Shown: positions 1 through 5,647 of the stretch, one piece after another
How positions within the stretch are numbered: position 1 is the stretch's first letter
How the letters are laid out: each line of letters opens with the position of its first letter
Source of the DNA: Mariaggregatimicrobium sp964498785
Lineage (GTDB): Bacteria > Zhuqueibacterota > Zhuqueibacteria > Thermofontimicrobiales > Thiofontviventaceae
Assembly: GCA_964498785.1 (NCBI GenBank)
Contig: CAZCJL010000189.1
Span: 1 to 9,331, forward strand
Direction of reading: 5' to 3'
DNA: 9,331 bases
Notes under the pieces: model-generated
Database searches by the model: none
What the model saw: only the letters and a program-made list of their open reading frames with translations
What the model was told of the DNA's origin: nothing
Made by a program: the position numbers and the translations under genes

Positions 1-26
1 GATTAACTAATTATTTTATAATTAAT

Positions 27-56
27 TGAACGTTTTCGTTCAGACACTAATTAGTG
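27..56. repeat. Two adjacent short palindromes
   Basis: Positions 27-42 read TGAACG-TTTT-CGTTCA, a perfect 6-bp inverted repeat with a 4-bp spacer. Positions 45-56 read CACTAATTAGTG, a perfect 12-bp palindrome, and only two bases separate them. Paired dyads like these are typical of repressor operators, and the first is loosely like LacI-family sites. The gene they could control would lie beyond the left edge, so the role is a guess; chance is possible in AT-rich DNA. Confidence 0.35.
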
Positions 57-153
57 GTTGTCTATTTTTTACCAATCTAAATATCTCTTGGGCAAGCTCC
101 GGATAAACTGCCTGATAAAGGGAGCAATTCCCAAAATTTGGTAATTTCTCGTT
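40..153 (-). pseudogene. Possible 3' remnant of a gene (about 37 codons)
   Basis: On the minus strand a frame ends at a TGA (40-42) and is open leftward of the palindromic element. It reads like protein: it contains LPNFGNCSLYQAVYPELA followed by QEIFRLVKNRQPLISV and the stop. There is no start codon and no ribosome binding site. Upstream, the frame runs straight into the repeat at 146-262, whose translation is meaningless. The balanced composition and amphipathic pattern suggest the end of a real gene cut off by the repeat, or a conserved part of the repeat family itself. I do not recognise the protein family. A chance open frame cannot be excluded. Confidence 0.3.
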
Positions 154-262
154 CCCACACTCAGCGTGGGAATGTATTGATCGACGCGCTTTGCGTCGTA
201 TTTTTACTACTGGACGCAAAGCGTCCTAAAATCCATTCCAACGCAAAACATTGGAACGAGAA
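146..262. repeat. Palindromic intergenic repeat element (REP/MITE-like)
   Basis: The element is bounded by a perfect 10-bp inverted repeat: TTCTCGTTCC at 146-155 and GGAACGAGAA at 253-262. Inside are four more hairpins: TTCCCAC/GTGGGAA (152-158 with 166-172), CGACGC/GCGTCG (182-187 with 193-198), GGACGC/GCGTCC (212-217 with 221-226, AAA loop) and TTCCAA/TTGGAA (236-241 with 251-256). The layout matches the non-coding 'GTTCCCACGC...GCGTGGGAACGAG' plus 'GGACGC...GCGTCC' repeats that I recall from intergenic regions of many Gram-negative genomes. No transposase is encoded here, so any mobility would depend on an enzyme elsewhere, for example a REP-associated tyrosine transposase (inference). Confidence 0.7.
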
Positions 263-611
263 CATTGTTTAGGATTTTAAAATACCAACAAAATGGAATT
301 ATTCGTGTTTTTAAACGGAGAAAATATATGATAGTAATTTTTTCAATAAACCTATTATTAAAACTCAGGTTTTATTCACGAATCGAATTAAGTTTTAATT
401 TCTTTGCGCCTTAGCGTGTTTGAGGTAAATATTGATGAATATTTCAGGCTAAGTGATAATGTAATTAATACCAGTTAATTGATCTCAATTTGTTTTTTGG
501 GCACACTTCACATTTTTAAGTAAATAACATATTTTTGTACAGCATGTTGGCTTTTGTCTGTTCCGGGTCTGTCACAACACGGCATATTCCAGGTTTTATA
601 CGCATGTTCTA
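263..611. other. Non-coding interval downstream of the glycosidase
   Basis: About 350 bp of AT-rich DNA with no convincing gene. Positions 402-428 resemble the degenerate 'CTTTGCGCCTTAGCG' intergenic repeat found in many bacterial genomes. An AT-only inverted repeat (AATTAA/TTAATT) lies at 463-480. A tiny plus-strand frame at 328-414 is discussed among the rejected items. No clear rho-independent terminator for the glycosidase gene, which ends at 612, was found. Confidence 0.5.
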
Positions 612-2399
612 TTACAATTTCAGATAAACCCGGTATTCCCATGCTGATAGTTGCATGGTTGTTTTTGTCTGATTGATATTCAACATTTTCCCGCTGAAAA
701 TATCCGAGAACGTTCCCTCAATCTCAGTAAAATCGATTTCTCCGCAAAACGGTATTGCACAAAAATTTGTGACAACAATTACCTGATCAGCGTCAAGTTG
801 TCGTACAAATGCATAAACCCGGTCATCATCATCGCTGGGTAGTTTCGTCATCGTTCCACTCACCAGAGAAGGTTGCTCATGGTAGATTTTTGTTAATTTT
901 TGATAAAATGGTCGGAAATCATTCTCGTTCCAAACAATGGGATCTCGCTCGAAAAATTCCAGGGCTTTTTCGTTGCCAACTTCCTGACCGTTGTAAATCA
1001 GTGGCGTCCCCGGCAGTGTGAACGTCAGCACTGCCCCGACTTTTGCGCCACCGTGTCCCATTCGCACAATCGCTGAACGATTCCATGTATTTTCATCGTG
1101 ATTGGAAGTAAACCGCATTCGCATACTTCCTATCGGATAATTGTAATGCTCATGTTTCAAATAGTCGTCAATACGTTTGAGAGAACGTTCTCCGATGGCA
1201 ATATTATTGAATAATTGATGCATTGCGCTGGCATACGTCATATCAAAGCCATAGGCATTGAGTTCCGGTGTTTCGGCTTCTGCAAGCATGAACACTGGTT
1301 TTATTGAATTCAGTTGCTTGCGGGCTTCAATCCAGAATAGAGTGGGAACCATTGCCGCTACATCACACCGATAGCCATCAATATTGAAATCACTGACCCA
1401 GTAGCGCATCATCCCGATCATGTATGCCCACAATTCTTTGTTTTCATAATTGAGATCTGCTACATCGTGCCAGTCAGGAACCGGCGATACGATATTCCCG
1501 TCTTCATCGTGAGTGTACCACTCCGGATGTTCGACAATCATCGGATTGTCCCATGCGGTGTGATTTGCCACCAAATCGATAATTACGTACATGCCTGCCC
1601 GATGGATTATATCCACCAGATTTTTGAAATCGTCCGATGTTCCGAACTCAGAATTGATTCCATAAAAATCTTTTACTGCGTAATAGCTGCCAAGCGTTCC
1701 CTTGCGGTTCTTAACACCGATGGGATGAATCGGCATAAACCAGATGATGTCTACTCCCAGCGCTTTCAATTCCGGAATACGCGGCTCGATAGCCTTGAAC
1801 GTTCCTTGCTGTGTAAATTGCCGCGTATTTAATTCATAAATCACAGATCCCTGTGCCCACTCTGGATGTTCCGGAGTTTGCGCATTAATGTATTTTCCTT
1901 TTAATAAGTCTTCTTTTTCTTGATACGGAACAACGGACACGCTTCCGTTTAATCCACCCGGACCGCCCGTATCCTCAACCATAATCGCCAGTCGATTTTT
2001 ACCTGTGCGAATGTATGGCGTGATATCCAGTTTAAATTCACGGTTCGCGCCGTGGTGTTCGCCTGCCTGTTCACCATTCAGCCAGATAACCGCATTATCA
2101 TCCACAGATTTTACATATAGGGCAGCTTTGGGAAACTGGCCCTCGTATGCAAAGTCAGTGAAGTACCAGCCGCGGCCATCATAGTCAGCCGGTGTATGGC
2201 TGTCCCAAGTATCCGGTACATTGACAAGCTGAAGTTTGTTGATACTAAAGTCATCTGCAAAAAATGCGTTTTCAATGCCAGTATCTTCAGCATCGACCAG
2301 AAAATGCCAATCATTTGTGAGTAAAAGCGGTTGATCTGATTGGGAAGTGCAGGCAGCAAAGAGCATTAAAAATGTAATAAAAAACAATCGCTTATCCAT
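612..2399 (-). CDS. Lipoprotein alpha-glucan hydrolase, GH13 family with N-terminal GH2-like domain
   Basis: A 595-residue enzyme of the alpha-amylase family (GH13), probably cleaving alpha-glucans or malto-oligosaccharides outside the cytoplasm. Residues 1-17 form a lipoprotein signal with lipobox FAAC (Cys17). There is no Asp at +2, so outer-membrane sorting is likely by the E. coli rule. Residues 28-158 look like the beta-sandwich found at the N terminus of GH2 enzymes (VPDTWD, YDGRGWYF, VIWLNGE, DITPYI, GKNRLAI). The GH13 barrel starts near 180: region I D275-x3-NH280, VADLN (314-317 region), region II GYRCD with nucleophile Asp346, region III Glu374 (acid/base) and region IV NHD with Asp435. 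A C-terminal beta domain ends the protein. The start is supported by AAGGA just upstream of ATG 2397-2399. The exact substrate cannot be read from the sequence; pullulan, starch or trehalose-type substrates remain open. Confidence 0.93.
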   Translation of the reverse strand: MDKRLFFITFLMLFAACTSQSDQPLLLTNDWHFLVDAEDTGIENAFFADDFSINKLQLVNVPDTWDSHTPADYDGRGWYFTDFAYEGQFPKAALYVKSVDDNAVIWLNGEQAGEHHGANREFKLDITPYIRTGKNRLAIMVEDTGGPGGLNGSVSVVPYQEKEDLLKGKYINAQTPEHPEWAQGSVIYELNTRQFTQQGTFKAIEPRIPELKALGVDIIWFMPIHPIGVKNRKGTLGSYYAVKDFYGINSEFGTSDDFKNLVDIIHRAGMYVIIDLVANHTAWDNPMIVEHPEWYTHDEDGNIVSPVPDWHDVADLNYENKELWAYMIGMMRYWVSDFNIDGYRCDVAAMVPTLFWIEARKQLNSIKPVFMLAEAETPELNAYGFDMTYASAMHQLFNNIAIGERSLKRIDDYLKHEHYNYPIGSMRMRFTSNHDENTWNRSAIVRMGHGGAKVGAVLTFTLPGTPLIYNGQEVGNEKALEFFERDPIVWNENDFRPFYQKLTKIYHEQPSLVSGTMTKLPSDDDDRVYAFVRQLDADQVIVVTNFCAIPFCGEIDFTEIEGTFSDIFSGKMLNINQTKTTMQLSAWEYRVYLKL

Positions 2400-2701
2400 T
2401 TCTATTTTCCTTGATTAATGATATTCCTCAATTAAATATAAAGAGAAGTGATATGAAAATCAAGGTGTTTATTAAGGTTTGTTATATGAGATTCTTCATC
2501 CCCCTGAGTCGGATTAAAAATAGCGTTTTTAATGGTTTCGTTCGCAGAATATTGAAAATAGAAGTATTTTTATTAAAAAGTTAGGTGGTTATAAAATTCT
2601 CAAAGTAAAAATATTAGAGAGCGAGGCGTATTATTCTGCATCAGGATGTTATTCATTTGTTTAAATAATATTCGCAACTTTGAAAATTTGTTACTCAATT
2701 A
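2400..2701. other. Intergenic region upstream of the glycosidase
   Basis: This 302-bp gap contains the proposed glycosidase promoter (2435-2463) and a perfect AT-rich inverted repeat, ATTAAAAA (2513-2520), loop TAGCG, TTTTTAAT (2526-2533). The hairpin could end transcripts of the minus-strand gene that stops at 2702, or be an operator; it lacks the GC stem of a strong terminator. Nothing else with coding character was seen. Confidence 0.5.
2435..2463 (-). promoter_or_regulatory. Sigma-70-type promoter for the GH13 gene
   Basis: On the minus strand, TTGATT (2458-2463) is followed by a 17-bp spacer and TATATT (2435-2440). These match the -35 consensus at 4 of 6 and the -10 consensus at 5 of 6. 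Transcription would start near 2428, giving a leader of about 28 nt that holds the AAGGA ribosome binding site. The region is AT-rich, and other promoter types cannot be excluded. Confidence 0.5.
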
Positions 2702-3256
2702 TTAGCCGTTAATTGTATATGTAAAATAGCTCATGCGGTCTTTATGCACTGATGGCCCATCATAAGCCCAGACTCTTTTGTTCGCGCTGATGTATCCCGC
2801 CGGATAGAGTTTATTCACATACGCATGAGCAGCCAGGTAAATGACAGTCTTTGTTTCCCAGCGAAGGGCAATTGTATAACTATCTTTTTTAACCGGTGGA
2901 TTAAATATTCGATAGTGTGGAAACGTGCCAGGAAAAATATAAGCGGTTTTGTATGGCAAAAATTCCGGAGAGCCTGATACTGCGAGATGAGTTTCAGATA
3001 ACAACCAGTTATCAGTCGTAAGAAAAGTAACAATCACATATTTATCATCATTCCTGACAACCATGAGACCTGTTTTGTGATTGTCGTTGGTTATTAATCT
3101 CACAGTCAAATCGCCTGATTTATGATCAGAGATATTGTTCAGTTCTGTAGCAACTGATATTAATGAAAGATTTGAGCATGCTGACATAATACTGTTCGCT
3201 CCTTGCATTTTTTTGTCCGATTGATTTTTATTGAAAATGAGTAAAGGATTTTTCAT
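2702..3256 (-). CDS. Hypothetical protein with a secreted-protein-type beta domain
   Basis: A 184-residue protein of unknown function. I chose ATG 3254-3256 because GGAGG lies 8 nt upstream (3265-3269). A longer frame back to a GTG at 3326-3328 would place the start in the hairpin region and has no such site. Residues 48-182 resemble a domain I recall in many exported, anchor-bearing bacterial proteins: SGDLTVRL at 47-54, NWLLSETHL at 83-91, PGTFPH at 109-114, IYLAAHAYV at 139-147 and YFTYTI at 177-182. The N terminus has no proper signal peptide. Two lysines (15-16) precede a weakly apolar stretch with a lipobox-like MSAC at 24-27. It may be cytoplasmic, non-classically exported, or a shortened relative of a secreted protein. 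It is monocistronic, with hairpins upstream. Confidence 0.75.
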   Translation of the reverse strand: MKNPLLIFNKNQSDKKMQGANSIMSACSNLSLISVATELNNISDHKSGDLTVRLITNDNHKTGLMVVRNDDKYVIVTFLTTDNWLLSETHLAVSGSPEFLPYKTAYIFPGTFPHYRIFNPPVKKDSYTIALRWETKTVIYLAAHAYVNKLYPAGYISANKRVWAYDGPSVHKDRMSYFTYTING

Positions 3257-3264
3257 GTTATCAG

Positions 3265-3269
3265 CCTCC
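3265..3269 (-). promoter_or_regulatory. Ribosome binding site that sets the start of the 184-residue protein
   Basis: GGAGG on the minus strand with an 8-nt spacer to ATG 3254-3256. It is the only good Shine-Dalgarno site near any in-frame start, so it rules against the GTG start 24 codons earlier. Confidence 0.75.
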
Positions 3270-3330
3270 AGGCCTGTTAAAGTACGGATGAAAGCAAATA
3301 ATTGTCTGATAGATTTGAAAAAGCACACAT

Positions 3331-3365
3331 GAAAAAGCCCCGATCCTCCGATTCAGGGCTTTTTC
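3331..3365 (-). terminator. Rho-independent terminator-like hairpin
   Basis: A perfect 10-bp stem, GAAAAAGCCC (3331-3340) with GGGCTTTTTC (3356-3365), encloses a 15-nt loop. GC pairs sit at the inner end of the stem, and a T5 run forms part of the 3' arm on either strand. It lies about 375 bp past the end of the sigma-54 activator gene and about 75 bp before the start at 3256. It could therefore end read-through from the four-gene operon and insulate the small gene. Being symmetric, it could act on both strands. Confidence 0.6.
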
Positions 3366-3366
3366 G

Positions 3367-3393
3367 AATTTGGTTTTGTGTAAAAACCAAATT
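3367..3393. repeat. AT-rich perfect inverted repeat next to the terminator
   Basis: AATTTGGTTTT (3367-3377), loop GTGTA, AAAACCAAATT (3383-3393): an 11-bp perfect stem one base away from the hairpin at 3331-3365. On the minus strand it comes first, so the two could act as a tandem transcript end or as an RNA 3'-end protection structure. Confidence 0.55.
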
Positions 3394-3739
3394 TAACTAT
3401 TTCTCATAATCCTCAAATTGTGTGCCAGATGCGATGTGATGAATTTGAATAGTTTCTAACAGACTGTTATTAAGTCGCTTGTAGAGTTATTAATAATACC
3501 GGAGCTTGTAGAAAATAGAAAGAGAGTAGTGAAATGACTGTATAGGCGATAAAAAGATTGGTGAAATCACCAAATATATTGAATATCGTTTTGACTTTAC
3601 GTTAACCAATTTCAGCAAAATTACATATCCGGAATTATTTAAAGCCACAGAGATTTAAAGCGCACAGCAGTTTTAGTTTAAATGGATTACTTTTTCAAAA
3701 TACCAACTTTTGGGAACTACGCCCCGGTTTGTGAATAAA
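3394..3739. other. Apparently non-coding interval with a small dyad
   Basis: About 350 bp downstream of the sigma-54 activator. It contains a perfect dyad TTGGTGA-AA-TCACCAA (3558-3573) that looks like an operator or short hairpin, and a stretch at 3641-3667 (CCACAGAGATTT and AAAGCGCACAG) resembling a degenerate widespread 'CACAGAGA' intergenic repeat. A plus-strand frame open from 3533 to 3658 has no start codon and is treated as chance or decay. Confidence 0.45.
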
Positions 3740-5110
3740 TCAGACAGATATGTTATGTTTTTTTATGCGATATCGAAATGTATCCAGTGTAAGGTCGAGT
3801 AATTTGGCTGCCCGGGATTGATTGCCGCCGGTTTTATCCAGCGCGTCTATTAGCAATTTTTTTTCAATCTGGGCCATAGAAATTCCGGTATCAGGAAGAT
3901 TGACGGGGGATGCCGCCTGATGACGAAATTCATCACCGGTGAGGATAATTTCATTGGCGTCCAGCATTTCTCCTTCTGCAAAAATGATCGCCCGTTCGAT
4001 GGCATTCCGTAATTCTCTTACATTGCCGGGCCATGAATACCGGAGTAATTTTGATTTTGCGGCCTCTGTAAGACCATGTACTTTTTTTCGAAAATCAAAC
4101 GAAAAAGTGACAATAAAATTATTGGCAATGGCAATAATATCGTCCCCGAGTTCTCGTAGTGCCGGCAACTTTAATGATACAACGTTAATTCGATAATAGA
4201 GGTCCTGGCGAAACTCTTTATTTTCAATCGCCTGGCGAAGGTCTTTATTCGTCGCGGCAATAATCCGGGTTTGTACTTTCTTTTCTTGGGTACTTCCGAT
4301 CCGTCGAAATCTTTTTGTTTCGATGAAAGACAGGAATTTTGATTGCAGTGATAATGGCAATTCACCGATTTCATCTAAAAACAGGGTGCCGCGATCGGCT
4401 TCCTCTAATAAGCCTTTTTTACTGGATATCGCATTAGTAAACGCGCCTTTTTCATGTCCGAAAATTTCAGATTCCAACAAAGTTGGCGGAATTGACGCAC
4501 AATTGATCTCGATAAAAGGAGTATCCGGCTCCATTGACTGTTGATGGATTGCCCGTGCGACTAAATTTTTGCCAGTGCCACTTTCTCCTTCAAGCAAAAT
4601 GATGATGTTTTTTAGATTTGTTATTTTTTCGATAAATTTGCGGACTTCTTCAAGCTGTGGGGAATCTCCCAAAATTCCGCCGATGAAATTATTACCATAG
4701 CTGGAAAGACTGGCACGCAAAAGCGCAATCTCATGTTTTTGCTGTAAAACCCGTTGTTCCAAAGATGTTTCGCTTGAGGTATCGCTTATAATGCACAATA
4801 GTTTATTCAAATCTTCAATGAGTGGGAGAAGGGTTAATGTATAATAATGAAGCGAGTTGGTCGCAGAATATTTATTGATCTTTTCAATTTCGTATTTTTT
4901 CGCCTGTCCCTTTAAAACAGAAATAACTTCATGCTCACTGCCAAATAACTCCGGAAAAATCTCCCAGATTGTATTCTTGCCGATTATCGAGTGCGTGTGT
5001 ACAGCGCCTGAAAAATTTTGACTGTGCTCCGCAAGGATAAAGTCATCATCGAAAATCGCATAAGCGATATTCTTCTCTGATAATATTTTTTCAAAAAAAA
5101 TGTCCACCAT
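3740..5110 (-). CDS. Sigma-54-dependent transcriptional activator, PAS-AAA+-Fis
   Basis: A 456-residue enhancer-binding protein that would use ATP to open sigma-54 promoters. Residues 1-112 look like a PAS sensor (IGKNTIWEIFPELFGSEHEV at 43-62), followed by a helical linker (113-135). The AAA+ domain spans about 145-380: Walker A GESGTGKN at 175-182, sigma-54 contact loop GAFTNA at 222-227 (usually GAFTGA), Walker B LFLDE at 243-247, arginine-finger motif LYYRIN with Arg307, and sensor II WPGNVREL at 360-367. A Fis-type helix-turn-helix occupies about 412-452 (GNQSRAAKLLDL, DTFRYRIKK). There is no response-regulator receiver domain, so the signal should come through the PAS domain. It is the last gene of the operon, 6 bp after the GTPase stop. 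The AAGGA site overlaps that stop and lies very close to the ATG; a start one codon later at GTG is possible. Confidence 0.94.
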   Translation of the reverse strand: MVDIFFEKILSEKNIAYAIFDDDFILAEHSQNFSGAVHTHSIIGKNTIWEIFPELFGSEHEVISVLKGQAKKYEIEKINKYSATNSLHYYTLTLLPLIEDLNKLLCIISDTSSETSLEQRVLQQKHEIALLRASLSSYGNNFIGGILGDSPQLEEVRKFIEKITNLKNIIILLEGESGTGKNLVARAIHQQSMEPDTPFIEINCASIPPTLLESEIFGHEKGAFTNAISSKKGLLEEADRGTLFLDEIGELPLSLQSKFLSFIETKRFRRIGSTQEKKVQTRIIAATNKDLRQAIENKEFRQDLYYRINVVSLKLPALRELGDDIIAIANNFIVTFSFDFRKKVHGLTEAAKSKLLRYSWPGNVRELRNAIERAIIFAEGEMLDANEIILTGDEFRHQAASPVNLPDTGISMAQIEKKLLIDALDKTGGNQSRAAKLLDLTLDTFRYRIKKHNISV

Positions 5111-5116
5111 TTTTCC

Positions 5117-5644
5117 TTATATTAACATTGTTCCGATTTTTTGAAATAGTGTTTCCACATTGTTACCTGTTTTGGCGCTGGTCATAACAAGCTGGCTATT
5201 ATTATGCGGAATGTTTTGAAGGAGTTGTTCTTTTAATATTTCCGGCTCATCGATTAAATCGATTTTATTGCCAACAAAAATATTTTTGCTTTTCGGATTC
5301 ATCTCCAGATAGGGTTTTAAAAAAGATTCTGTGTTTTTAAATGTTTGAGGTCTCGACAAATCATATACAATAATCGCCCCATTAGAGCCCCGGAAATAGT
5401 TTTTGATCACTGAATTGAACTTTTCAATATGGGCAATATCCCATAAAATTAACTTTAATTGTTCGGATAAGGCCTGATTCGCATCGCTTATTTCGATTGT
5501 CTTATGACTAATATGAACACCAATTGTCGATAAATATTTTTCTTCAAACTTATTGTAAACAAACCGACGAACAAGACTTGTTTTCCCAACACCAAAAGAC
5601 CCTAACATACAGATTTTTTTGCTGATAATATTACTGTTTTTCAA
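5117..5644 (-). CDS. Ras/Rab-like small GTPase with atypical G3 box
   Basis: A 175-residue single-domain GTPase of the prokaryotic Ras superfamily, likely a molecular switch. The G boxes are visible: G1 GSFGVGKT (15-22), G2 threonine T40 in STIGV (39-43), G4 NKID (126-129) and G5 SAK (156-158). G3 reads WDIAHIE (68-74) where Rab proteins have WDTAGQE. The switch-II glycine is therefore His72 and the catalytic glutamine is Ile73. Slow hydrolysis, or dependence on a partner, is expected. No C-terminal prenylation cysteines are present. The start is TTG (5642-5644), three bases after the membrane protein's stop, with AAGAGG 6 nt upstream. The position between a roadblock-like membrane protein and a PAS activator suggests those are its regulator and effector (inference). 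It is not MglA-like in its switch regions, as far as I can judge. Confidence 0.92.
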   Translation of the reverse strand: MKNSNIISKKICMLGSFGVGKTSLVRRFVYNKFEEKYLSTIGVHISHKTIEISDANQALSEQLKLILWDIAHIEKFNSVIKNYFRGSNGAIIVYDLSRPQTFKNTESFLKPYLEMNPKSKNIFVGNKIDLIDEPEILKEQLLQNIPHNNSQLVMTSAKTGNNVETLFQKIGTMLI

Positions 5645-5647
5645 ATG

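Noticed and set aside
328..414. 28-codon plus-strand frame with GGAG 7 nt before its ATG
   Set aside because: The short sequence (MIVIFSINLLLKLRFYSRIE, then eight more residues) is biased by AT-rich DNA, ends inside a repeat-like stretch and has no recognisable family. The ribosome binding site alone is not enough.
1467..1832. 121-codon plus-strand frame opposite the GH13 gene
   Set aside because: It is the antisense shadow of a gene with intact catalytic motifs; it has no ribosome binding site and no family signal.
2921..2952. CTGGCACG on the minus strand inside the 184-residue protein gene
   Set aside because: It matches only the -24 half of a sigma-54 site, and the spacing to a GC -12 element fails. 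It lies within a coding region.
3533..3658. Plus-strand frame of about 42 codons that reads protein-like (GDKKIGEITKYIEYRFDFTL)
   Set aside because: There is no start codon or ribosome binding site, and a stop immediately precedes it. It could be a gene remnant, but a chance open frame is equally likely.
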